Origin: Populus alba | Taxonomy: Eukaryota; Streptophyta; Magnoliopsida; Malpighiales; Salicaceae | Direction: 5' to 3' | Length of the DNA stretch: 64,000 bases | NCBI RefSeq assembly: GCF_005239225.2 | Contig: NC_133291.1 | Location: forward strand, 15,647,654 to 15,711,653 | Notes under the pieces: model-generated | The model's input: only the letters and a program-made list of their open reading frames with translations | Database searches by the model: none | Told to the model about the DNA's origin: nothing | In this document: positions 9,886 through 21,032 of the stretch, one piece after another | Layout: each line of letters opens with the position of its first letter | Position numbering within the stretch: the stretch's first letter is position 1 | Translations under genes and position numbers: made by a program

Positions 9886-12800
9886 TACTAAACTATCTTT
9901 CAAGTATCAGAAACAGAGATTCTACTTACTTCTTCAAAAAAATTATTTTTATACTTTTAAAATATTTAAACTATCAATCAACTACCAGAAACAAAAATCC
10001 AACCTCCTTTTTAAAAAAATTTATTTTAATATTTTTAACATTTAAACTATCTTTCAAGTATTAGAAACAGAGATTCAACTTATTTTTTTTTTTAAAATTA
10101 CTTTTATAATTTTAAAACATTTAAACCATCTTTCAAGTATGAGAAACAGAAATTCTACTTACTTTAGTAAAACAATTAATTTAATAATTTCAAAAAATTT
10201 AAACTGTCTTTCAAGTATTAGAAATAGAGATCCTACTTACTTTTTTAAAAAATTATTTTAATAATTTTAAAACTTTTAAACGATTTTTCAAGTATCAAAA
10301 CAAAGATTCTACTTACTTTTTTTAAAAATATATATATATAATTTTATAACTTTTAAACTATTAATAAACTACTAGAAACAGAGATTCAACTTACTTTTTT
10401 TAAAAAATTATTTTTATAATTTTAAAACATTTAAACTATCAATAAACTACTATAAACAGAGATTCTACTTATTTTTTAAAAAAATTATTTTTATAATTTT
10501 AAAACATTTAAACTATCAATAAACTACTATAAACAGAGATTCTACTTATTTTTTTAAAAAATTATTTTTATAATTTTAAAAACATTTAAACTATCTTTCA
10601 AGTATCATATACAGAGATTCCACTTACTTTTTTTAAAAAAATTATTTCTATAATTTTAAAATATTTAAACTATCTTTGAAGTATGAGATACAGAGATACT
10701 AGTTACTTTTTTAAAAAAAATTAATTTAATAATTTTAAAACATTTAAACTATCTTTCAAGAATCAGAAACAGATATCATGCTTACTTTTTGTAAAAAATT
10801 ATTTTAAATAATTTTACAACTTTTAAACTATCACTCAAGTATCAGAAACAGACATCCTACTTATATTTTTTAAAAATTTATTTTTATATTTTTAAAACAT
10901 TTAAACTATCACTCAAGTATCAGAAACAGACATCCTACTTACTTATAATTTTTTTTTGAAAATTATTTTGAAGAATTTATAACATTTAAATTATGAATCA
11001 ACTATGATAAACAGAGATCCTACTTACTTTTTTAAAAAAAAATTATTTTATATTGTTAAAACATTTAAACTATCATTCAAGTATAAGAAAGAGAGATCAT
11101 ACTTAGTTTTTTCAAAATTTTATTTTTACATTTTTTATATATTTAGACTATCATTCAAGTATTAGAAACAGAGATCCTGCTTACTTTTTTTCAAAAATTT
11201 ATTTTCATACTTTGAAAACATTTAAACTATCATTCATGTATCGGAAACATTCAAGTATCAGAAACACAGATCCTCCCTTTTTTTTTAAAAAAAAAAATTA
11301 TTTTAATATTTTTAAAACATTTAATCTATCATTCAAGTATCAGAAACAGAGATACTACTTACTTTTTTCAAAAAATTTATTTTTATATTTTTAAAATATT
11401 TAAACTAACATTCATGTATCAGAAACATTCAAGTATCAGAAACAGAGATCCTACTTACTTTTATAAAAAAATTATTTTTTATATTTTTAAAAAATTTTAA
11501 ACTATCGTTTCAAGTATCAGAAACAGAGATCATGCTTACTTTTTTAAAAAAATTAATTTTTACATTTTTAAAATTTTTTTAAACTATCATTCAAGTATCA
11601 GAAACAGAGATCCTGCTTACTTTTTTCAAAAATTTATTTTCATATTTTTAAAACATTTAAACTAGCATTCATGAATCGGAAACAGAGATGCTCTGTACTT
11701 TTTAAAAAAAATTATTTTTATATTTTTAAAACATTTAAACTATCATTGAACTATCAGAAACAAAGATCCTGCTTACTTTTTTTAAAAAAATATTTATTCA
11801 AGTATCAGAACAGAGATCTTGCTTACTTTTTTTTAAAAAAATTATTTTTATATTTTTAAAACATTTAAACTATCATTTAAGTATCAGAAACAAACATCCT
11901 ACTTACTTTTTAAAAAAAAAATTTGTTCAAGTATCAGAAACAGAGATCCTACTTACTTTTTTAAAAAAACAAATTTGTTCAAGTATCAGAAACAGAGATC
12001 CTACTTACTTTTTTAAAAATATATTTTTATATTTTTAAAGCATTTGAAATATCATTCAAGTATCATAAACAAGGATCCTGCTTCCTTTTTAAAAAAAAAA
12101 TATGTTTTTATATTTTTAAAACTTTTAAACTATCATTCAAGTATAAGAAACAGAGATGCTGCTTACTTTTTTTAAAAAAAATTATTTTTCTATTTTTAAA
12201 CATTTAAACTATCATTCAATTATCAAAAAACAGACATCCTCCTTCCTTATATTTTTTAGAAAATTATTTTTTAAATTTTTAAAACATTTAAATTATCAAT
12301 CAACTATGAGAAATAGAAATCCAACTTTGTTTTTTTTTTAATTAATTTTATATTTTAAAAATATTTAAACTATCATTCAAGTATCAGAAACAGACATTCC
12401 CCCTTCCTTATATTTTTTAGAAAATTATTTTGAAGAACTTCAACCATTTAAACTACAATCAACTATAACAAACATAGATCCTACTTAGTTTTTTTAAAAA
12501 ATTACTTTTATATTTTTAAAACTTTTAAACTATCACTCAAGTATCAGGAACAAACATCCTCCTTTCTTATATTTTTTAGAAAATTATTTTTAAAAATTTT
12601 AAAATAGTTAAACTATCAATCAACTATGAGAAAGAGAGATCCTACTTAGTTTTTTTAAAAAAAAAAATTACATTTTTTAAACTTTTAAACTATCATTCTA
12701 GCATAAGAAACAGAGATCCTGCTTATTTTTTTTTAAAATTATTTTTATATTTTTGAAAACTTTTAAACTATCATTCAAGTATACGAAACAGAGATCCAAC

Positions 12801-13761
12801 TTAGTTTTTTTAAAATTTTATTTTTAACTTTTTTTTATATATTTAAACAACCATTCAAGTATCAGAAACAGAGATCTTGCTTACTTTTTTAAAAAAATTA
12901 TTTTTTCTATTTTTAAAATATTTAAACTATCATTCAAGCATCAGAAACAGACATCTCCTTCCTTATATTTTTTAGAAAATTATTTTTTAAATTTAAAACA
13001 TTTAAACTATCAATCAACTATGAGAAACAGAGATCCAACTTTGTTTTTTTAAAAAAAAAAATTATTTTCATATTTTTAAAACATTTAAATTATCCTTCAA
13101 GTATCAAAAACAGAGATCCTGCTTACTTTTTCAAAAAATTATTTTTATATTTTTAAATCATTTTAAACTATCATTCAAATATAAGAAACAGATATCCTAC
13201 TTAGTTTCTTTAAAATTTTATTTTTTACTTTTTATATATATTTAAACTATCATTCATGTATCAGAATCAAAGATCCAACTTTTTACTTTTTTCAAAAATT
13301 TATTTTTATATTTTTAAAACATTTAAACTATCATTCATGTATCGGAAACATTCAAGTATCAGAAACAGAGATCCTCCTTTCTTTCTTAAAAACAAAATTA
13401 TTTTTATATTTTTAAAACATTTAAACTATCGTTCAAGTATCACAAACAGAAATCCTGCTTACTTTTTTAAAAACTTTATTTTAACATTTTTTAAATATTT
13501 AAACTATCATTCAAGTATCAGAAACAGAGATACAGCTTTCTTTTTTCAAAAATTTATTTTCATATTTTTTAAAACATTTAAACTATCATTCATGAATCGT
13601 AAACAGAGATCCTCCTTTACTTTTTTAAAAAATTATTTTTATATTTTTAAACCATTTAAACTATCATTCAAGTATCAGAAACAGGCATCCTCATTCCTTA
13701 TATTTTTAAGAAAAATTATTTTTTTAAAAATTTAAAACACTTAAACTATCAATCAACTATG
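9886..13761. repeat. ~80-bp satellite array, block 2 (forward)
   Basis: About 48 tandem monomers with a period of about 80-81 bp, very AT-rich. Several monomer classes occur. One has AAGTATCAGAAACAGAGATCC followed by a T/A run. One has CAGACATCCTCCTTCCTTAT. One has CAATCAACTATGAGAAAC. The last two are repeatedly adjacent. Short ORFs here, for example 13256-13735, are by-products of the repeat. The block ends at the CTATG target duplication at 13757-13761. Confidence 0.95.
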
Positions 13762-14473
13762 TGATGCGAACCTCGTGATCACGTGGTCACGCAACCCACA
13801 ATCAAGATTGAGATCTAATCCCGGAAAGCCGAAATAGGTCTGATATGAGTGCGACACAATGGAAACCTGCCCCAAGGCACCAACACTATTGGAATGAGTA
13901 GAATGACGCCACGAAGCCAGTTAATCTTCAATAAGTCAGATTCAGTTCGTTCAAGAACTGAAGAATGCAAGAATCACTCTCACACGTTAAAACTGAAAAA
14001 TTCAGAATAATAATCATCAAAGCTGCCGAAATTTTGGCCTACATGAGTTTAAATAGTTCTTGAAAAGTTAACCCTAATGGACCCTTTATGTGGACTTATA
14101 TGAGGTCCACTCAAAACTGGCCCAAAACCCTAAAATGAAAAGCCCATAACTTAATCCAAACAAGCCTTGGATCCTAACTTAAAACAAAGTATGAATTAAG
14201 CCCAAGCAAGCCTTGGGCTGTAGCTAACAAAATAAAATAAAGCCCTTATCTCATGGCCCAAATAAGGTTGTATTGGACCCCTCTTCCACATGGATAAGAT
14301 GTACTAGGATCTCCTCTTGATACTCCAATGGACCTTTCAATTCTGACTTGGTGGAAACCTTCAAAACTAATGCATTCAATGCGTCTTTCAATGTCTTTGT
14401 CTTAGACCGAGTCATTGGTCCATTTGGAACATGTAATGGGTCCTTGCTGGTGGTTCTGGGCTGGTTCGCATCA
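13762..14473 (-). mobile_element. 3' LTR of the CRM-like element
   Basis: Runs from TGATGCGAACC to TTCGCATCA on the plus strand. The last ~73 codons of pol and its stop (14251-14253) lie inside this LTR. Confidence 0.93.
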
Positions 14474-15999
14474 TCCCCTCTCTCCTCGAAAGGATTCGAC
14501 CTCGAATCAAAATCTATGTCAAACAAAGTAAGATCAGCAACATTAAAGGTAGCACTAACACTATACTCACCTGGAAGGTCAATTTTGTATGCGTTGTCAT
14601 TGATTCTCTCTAAAACCTGAAAAGGACCATTACCACGAGGCTGTAATTTTGATTTCCTTTGGTTAGGAAATCGTTCCTTACGCATGTGCACCCATACCCA
14701 ATCACCGGGTTGGAAAACAACCAGTTTACGTCCCTTATTTGCTTTAGAAGCGTAAAGTCTGTTCTTTTTCTCTATTTGTAGTCGAACTCCCTCATGGAGT
14801 TCTCTCACCATCTTTGCCTTCTTTTCACCATCTAAACTTACCCTTTCTTCAAAAGGTAAAAAAATTAAGTCCATAGGAGTTAGTGGATTAAAACCATAAA
14901 CAATTTCAAAAGGAGAAAAAGTAGTAGTTGAATGCACAGTTCTATTATAAGCAAACTCAACAAAAGGCAAACATTCTTCCCAACTTTTCAAATTCTTTTG
15001 AATTACAGCACGTAAAAGTTGGGATAATGTTCTATTCACTACCTTAGTTTGTCCATTTGTTTGAGGATGGCATGTTGTCGAAAATAAGAGTTTAGTTCCC
15101 AACTTTCCCCATAAGGTCTTCCAAAAGTAACTAAGGAACTTAACATCACGATCTAACACTATACTCTTAGGAATGCCATGCAAACGTACAATCTCTCTAA
15201 AGAACAAGTCTGCGATATGAGATTCATCATCTGTTTTATGGCATGCAATGAAATGCGCCATTTTAGAAAACCTATCAACCACAACAAAGATAGAGTCTCT
15301 ACCTTTCTTTGACATAGGTAAACCTAAAACAAAGTCCATAGAGATATCTACCCAAGGTTCAGTAGGCACAGGTAGTGGTGTATATAGTCCATGCGATTGT
15401 ACTCTAGATTTTGCCTTTCTACAAGCAATGCACTGTTCACAAATTCGTTGCACATCTCTTTTCATCTTTGGCCAATAGAAATGCTCATGCAATACATCCA
15501 AGGTTTTCGCCACCCCAAAGTGACCCATTAAACCACCCCCATGTGCTTCACGAACAAGCAATTCACGCAAAGAACTAGCAGGAACACACAATCTATTCTC
15601 TTTGAACAAATAACCATCCATCAAATAAAACTTACCGAAAGCCGAATGTCCACATGCATTATAAATCTCAGCAAAGTCAGAGTCATTATCATACAATTCC
15701 TTCACATATTCAAAACCTAACAATCTAGTATTCATGGTGTGTAAAAGAACATACCTGCGCGAGAGTGCATCAGCTACGATGTTCTCTTTCCCTTGCTTAT
15801 ACTTGATTACGTAAGGGAAAGTTTCAATGAATTCAACCCATTTTGCATGCCTCCTATTCAACTTACCTTGTCCTTTCAGATGTTTCAAGGACTCATGATC
15901 CGAATGGATTACGAACTCTTTTGGCCACAAGTAATGCTGCCATGTCTCAAGTGCTCTTACCAATGCATAGAGTTCTTTATCGTAAGTTGGATAGTTCAA
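14251..15999 (-). pseudogene. pol: RNase H end, integrase and LTR-encoded tail
   Basis: 582 codons. The order is the end of RNase H ([12 protein letters not shown], then A-D-A-L-S-R), the HHCC zinc finger of integrase at about residues 150-200, and the DDE core. Two catalytic Asp residues are in place (M-D-F-V-L-G and L-D-R-D-V-K-F), but the third catalytic residue reads Q-T-K-V-V-N where Glu is expected. A C-terminal domain follows. The final ~73 residues (P-M-T-R-S-K-T-K and onward) are encoded by the 3' LTR, reading straight through the PPT. The integrase of this copy is predicted to be inactive. The start is not a real one: the frame continues from RT upstream, broken by a deletion and frameshift near 15990. 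Confidence 0.9.
14474..14487 (-). promoter_or_regulatory. Polypurine tract of the CRM-like element (within pol)
   Basis: The minus strand reads GAGGAGAGAGGGGA, directly next to the 3' LTR. In frame it encodes E-E-R-G of the integrase C-terminus, so it serves as both replication primer and coding sequence. Confidence 0.85.
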
Positions 16000-16777
16000 G
16001 TTCTTTACCTATTCCTATTCCAGACGCATCACATTCTATTTCAAATGCTTTTGTAAAGTCAGGTAAACCCAAAACAGGTCCAGAACATAATTTCTCTTTC
16101 AAAAGAATAAATGCCAATTCTTGTTCCTCCCCCCATTTAAACCCAACTGATTTTTTAACAACTTCATTTAAAGGGGCAGCTATTGTACTGAAATCTTTCA
16201 CAAAACGCCTGTAAAAACTAGTTAACCCATGAAAACTCCTTACCTCACTTACCGATTTGGGTGTAGGCCAATCCCGGATGGCCTTGACTTTCTCCTCATC
16301 CATCTCGATACCCTGTGCAGTTACAACATAACCAAGAAACACAATTTTCTCCATGCAAAAGGCACACTTTTTAAGATTAGCATATAGTTTCTCACTACGC
16401 AACACACTAAGTACATTACGCAAATGATCAAGATGCTCAGTTAAGTTCTTGCTATATATCAAAATGTCATCAAAATACACAACCACAAACTTACCTATGA
16501 ATGCACGCAACACATGATTCATTAAACGCATAAACGTACTAGGTGCATTTGTAAGTCCAAACGGCATTACTAACCATTCATACAAACCATGCTTAGTCTT
16601 AAATGTTGTTTTCCACTCATCACCTTCTTTCATCCTAATTTGATGGTACCCACTTTTCAAGTCAATTTTAGAGAAAATACAGGATTCATGTAACTCATCT
16701 AACATGTCATCAAGCCTAGGAATGGGATGTCTATACTTTACCGTTATGTTGTTGATGGCTCGGCAATCAACACACAT
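15977..16777 (-). pseudogene. pol: reverse transcriptase and start of RNase H
   Basis: RT palm and fingers are clear: [13 protein letters not shown] near residues 35-50, M-P-F-G-L-T-N-A-P, and catalytic Y-F-D-D-I-L-I-Y. The start is artificial. Upstream the frame is continuous with gag-pro except for one TGA that replaces the expected Trp in K-D-G-T-W-R-M. The 3' end is out of frame after D-A-S-G-I-G-I-G because about 50-60 bases of RNase H are missing and the frame shifts. YFDD instead of the commoner YVDD or YIDD is within normal variation for the family. Confidence 0.92.
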
Positions 16778-16780
16778 CCT

Positions 16781-19135
16781 TCATGTTCCATCCTTCTTTG
16801 GCACAAGTAGCACGGGTACAGCACACGGGCTCATACTCTCACGAATGTAGCCCTTTTCCATCAGCTCATCAACTTGCCTTTGAAGCTCCTTCGTCTCCTC
16901 GGGATTGCTTCTATAAGCTGGTCGGTTAGGAATTGAAGCTCCGGGTATGAAATCAATCTGATGCTCTATCCCCCTCAATGGTGGTAATCCGCTAGGAGTA
17001 TCGTCGGGGAACACATCATCAAATCCCTGCAACAAAGAAATAGCAACACTAGGCACAATATGATCAAGATCATTAGTATTAAAGTAAGCCTCTTTGTACA
17101 CAAGTAAGATCATTGGCTTGTTAGTGAAAAATACAGATCTGACCTCACCCTCTCTAGCATAAAAATTGGGTTGTTTCTTTAGTTTTTCCACACAATTCTC
17201 ATCACACTTGCTGACTTTCTTCACTCCTCTTGTCTTACCTCCACTCTCGGCCAGATTTGGGTGTTTTTGAGTTGTGGTCGAATGGTTTGATTTGTTTGGA
17301 GTGTTGGCCGAATATTTGCTTGTGTTTGGATGGGTGGCCGAATGGGTTGTAGTGGTTTGGGTTCTAGCCAAATCTGATGGTCTTCTCTCCCCTTGTTCCT
17401 CACCTTGATTTTCTCTCCCCATCGCCTCATGCTCACTTTTTAGCTTTATTTGATCATCATACACCTGTTTGGGTGTAAGAGGTACAAGAGTGATGGTTTT
17501 ACCATCTTTTACAATGGTATACCTATTTTTAACCCCATCATGAATTGCCTTCCTATCATATTTCCATGGTCTCCCCAACAAGATGTGACTTGCTTGCATT
17601 GGTACCACGTCGCACAGAACTTCATCAACATATTTCCCAATCGAAAATGGAACCACAACTTGTTTAGTCACTTTCACTTCACCACTATCATTCAGCCATT
17701 GCAATCTATATGGTTTAGCATGCTTAGCAGTACACAAATTCAGTTTACTAACAAGGGTGGCACTGCAAACATTAACACAGCTTCCACTATCTATAATTAA
17801 ACCACACACCTTTCTTTGTACGTAGCAACGCGTATGGAAGATGTTCTCCCTTTGTTCATTAGTATCATCTTCTTTGACCTGAACCTGAAGTGTTCGCCTT
17901 ATAACCAAGGACTCCTCAACCGCTAATGCTAACTCATCCCCATCATTATCCTCCAATGGTGGCATGCCTTCACAATCAGAACTGTCACTTTCAGATTCCA
18001 CATCACCATTATCTCTAATCATCATGATTCTCTTGTTTGGACACTCTGAAGCATAATGTCCGTGTCCCTGACACCTGAAACATTTAACATCACGAGTACG
18101 TTTAGGTTGAGTTTCAGATTTACCTTTGGCATCAGTAGGGACATCAACTTTAGCCTTTGGTGGTTCAGTTCTAGAAGGACCAAAGGATCTTGGGCGGACA
18201 GTGCCCTCTCTCTTTAGATTCGGCTTCCAAGATGATGACGAACCCGAATTAAACGCTGGCTGAGCATGCCCCCTCCTAAGTTGTCTCTCCACCTTCGTCG
18301 CCATGTGAACCATGTCCTCTAGCTCTACATAGTGCTGTAGCTCAACCACATTAGCAATGTCCCGATTCAACCCATTAAGAAATCTAGCCATGGTGGCTTC
18401 TCTATCCTCAACAACATTAGCCCGAATCATTGCTATCTCCATCTCTTTGTGATATTCATCTACTGTCTTATAACCTTGATTCAGACCTTGGAGCTTCAGA
18501 TATAAGTCTCTATAATAGTGGTTTGGCACAAATCGTCTCCTCATTAAGACTTTCATCCCCCCCAAGTCTGAACGGGTCGCTCGCCATTCCTCCTCCTACT
18601 GACCACAATCTGATCCCACCAAATCAATGCATACTCCGTAAACTCAATTATCACCAATTTCACCTTTTTTTTGTTCAGAATAGCTATGACAATCAAAAAT
18701 CCAATCCACCTTTTTCTCCCACTCCAAATAAGCCTCCGGATCGTTTTTACCTTGAAAGCTAGGAATTTTCAGTTTAATGGTGTCCAAGTCCCCATCCATA
18801 TCATTATAAGTGCTCATGCCACGGAAATTCACATTCCTTCTAGCCCTATTCGGTCCAGACCTTATTCCTTGGCCAGCTGATGCAAAATCATAGTCATCTT
18901 CACCCCCATCTACGTTTTCATCAACAAACTCTTCAAAATCAGATCTAACATTCTGTGCCGCCATACGGACCGTATTTCCCCGGTGATCAGCCCCACTATT
19001 CTGTTGCTTAATCGAATTCACCTCATCTTTCAGATCCTTGTACGTCCTAGACAACAGCTCAAGTTGCTAGCCTATGGATCGCAATTGGAAAGCTACGTCA
19101 ACGTTTTGTGTCGCTGATTCGTTGTTTTCAGACAT
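16781..19135 (-). pseudogene. gag and protease of the CRM-like element
   Basis: The natural gag ATG is at 19133-19135 (minus). It is followed after about 22 codons by an in-frame TAG. A second interruption lies between 18672 and 18555: an 8-base A run at 18665-18672 shifts the frame by one, and a G run near 18555-18561 shifts it back. Gag then continues through the capsid region to a CCHC knuckle (C-F-R-C-Q-G-H-G-H-Y-A-S-E-C, about 18041-18082). The retropepsin follows, with D-S-G-S-C-V-N and a later L-L-G-R-P-W-K. The linker to RT ends at the TGA at about 16780. The protein would bind genomic RNA and form virus-like particles, but this copy cannot make it intact. Confidence 0.9.
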
Positions 19136-20306
19136 TCTTTGAATCTGGAAAATTTGGTTAGTAGCACAAAATATATCCTCACACACCTCTCGTGTATCAC
19201 ACAAAACAAAAATTAAGGCTTTTCACTCTATTAAGCTCTCTACGCCTTTTACCTCACAACTTGCTTTCTTTTGGTTCTTTAGGAACTGAAATCAACAAAT
19301 CAAAGTCAATAGCCTTCGCAGTGCACTCTAAATATAATTTTCAGACTCAAGAATCAATAAATATACTGAAAACAAAGCAAAACAAAACTAGGATTACGAT
19401 TTTGCGAGTAGCAATGCAAATTCGTACGAATTGTGGACGAAACGAAGACACGAAATAAAACAGAAGTGAATGTTAAGAAAACAATTACTTGACTCCTCGA
19501 TAATCCAAATATAGCAGAAACAAAAATATTTGGACAAAACTAAACAGCAAAGATCATGTTTTGAAACTTGAGGCAAATCTAACCTATTACACAATTTTAC
19601 GTAACAGAATTGAAACCCAGACCAAACGATCTCGAAATGACCTCAAATTCAATATTTAGTATTACAATACTATGAAAACACCAAAAATCAATTTATAGGT
19701 CGTTCTATAATGTCTAGGTACCCAAACCCCTTGTATGATCAGTTTGCGGCAGAATTGAACCTCCAATTAAAACCTCCAGAAACCAATATCAAAATAATCC
19801 CAAATTGAATATGTAGTGCAATCGCATACCCAATACTCATAATATGAAGTTTCAATAGATTCCAAGGTGTTTTACCTAGGGTTCACTAAGAGTAGTGTTT
19901 TGCGGCAGAATTGAAATTCGAATTAAAACATCAAGCAAATAATATCAGAATAAGCCCAACTTTGATATATCATGTGATCCCACCCCCAATAGACTGAATA
20001 TGAAGTTTAAATTGATTCTGAGGTGGTTTGCTTATGGTTCACAAAGATTTGTGTTTCTGCGGCTAAAATTGAATGATCCTTCAAATTTCAACTAATCACT
20101 CTTTTCTCTATTTCTTTCTGATTTTTTTTTCTTTTTAACAAACTGATATGATTAGAGACAGTAACAAGAGAAAATATAAACTTTTTTTTTTTGCTTCGAT
20201 GACACAGACACGAAGAACAAGAAGATAGATGCAAACACTGAAAAACTTAAGGGACACTAAAAAAAAACGAAAATAACAAAATGATATGACCTTGTTTCGG
20301 AGCCTA
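19136..20306 (-). mobile_element. 5' leader of the CRM-like element
   Basis: Untranslated region between PBS and gag. It holds two units of a ~156-bp tandem repeat at 19746-20058 (unit starts at 19746, 19902 and a decayed 20059), homologous to the three-unit array at 6099-6567. No significant ORF is present. Confidence 0.8.
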
Positions 20307-20318
20307 GCTCTGATATCA
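20307..20318 (-). promoter_or_regulatory. Primer-binding site of the CRM-like element
   Basis: The minus strand reads TGATATCAGAGC. It differs at one base from TGGTATCAGAGC, which is intact at 6803-6814. It lies two bases from the 5' LTR edge. Confidence 0.8.
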
Positions 20319-20320
20319 AC

Positions 20321-21032
20321 TGATGCGAACCTCGTGATCACGTGGTCACGCAACCCACAATCAAGATTGAGATCTAATCCCGGAAAGCCGAAATAGGTCT
20401 GATATGAGTGCGACACAATGGAAACCTGCCCCAAGGCACCAACACTATTGTAATGAGTAGAATGACGCCACGAAACCAGTTAATCTTCGATAAGTCAGAT
20501 TCAGTTCGTTCAAGAACTGAAGAATGCAAGAATCACTCTCACACGTTAAAACTGAAAAATTCAGAATAATAATCATCAAAGCTGCCGAAATTTTGGCCTA
20601 CATGAGTTTAAATAGTTCTTGAAAAGTTAACCCTAATGGACCCTTTATGTGGACTTATATGAGGTCCACTCAAAACTGGCCCAAAACTCTAAAATGAAAA
20701 GCCCATAACTTAATCCAAACAAGCCTTGGATCCTAACTTAAAACAAAGTATGAATTAAGCCCAAGCAAGCCTTGGGCTGTAGCTAACAAAATAAAATAAA
20801 GCCCTTATCTCATGGCCCAAATAAGGTTGTATTAGACCCCTCTTCCACATGGATAAGATGTACTAGGATCTCCTCTTGATACTCCAATGGACCTTCCAAT
20901 TCTGACTTGGTGGAAACCTTCAAAACTAATGCATTCAATGCGTCTTTCAATGTCTTTGTCTTAGACCGAGTCATTGGTCCATTTGGAACATGTAATGGGT
21001 CCTTGCTAGTGGTTCTGGGTCGGTCCGCATCA
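20321..21032 (-). mobile_element. 5' LTR of the CRM-like element
   Basis: 712 bp, the same length as the 3' LTR, with TG...CA ends and the target duplication CTATG at 21033-21037. It would contain the promoter of the element. A TATA-like TATTTAA occurs on the minus strand at about 20610-20618. Confidence 0.93.

Larger units (their letters stand above)
13762..21032 (-). mobile_element. Complete CRM-like Ty3/gypsy element in satellite, TSD CTATG
   Basis: A 7271-bp element with two 712-bp LTRs (13762-14473 and 20321-21032), a PBS, a PPT and a gag-pol region on the minus strand. Perfect 5-bp duplications CTATG at 13757-13761 and 21033-21037 interrupt a satellite monomer. The two LTRs have the same length and differ at roughly ten positions by eye, so the insertion is fairly recent. 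The coding region is nevertheless broken by stops, frameshifts and one deletion. I assign it to CRM-like chromoviruses because the LTR begins TGATG, pol runs through the PPT into the 3' LTR, and it sits in satellite DNA. The CR motif itself is not confirmed. Confidence 0.93.

Noticed and set aside
11000..13700. Regularly spaced repeats considered as a CRISPR-like array
   Set aside because: Units are contiguous ~80-bp satellite monomers with no unique spacers, in a eukaryotic genome.
13256..13735. 159-aa plus-strand ORF, with similar Phe/Lys-rich ORFs at 11212-12341, 21829-22044 and 23717-24233
   Set aside because: They are translations of the ~80-bp satellite (repeating K-H-L-N-Y-H-S or F-K-L-S-F words). 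No start context or protein family fits.
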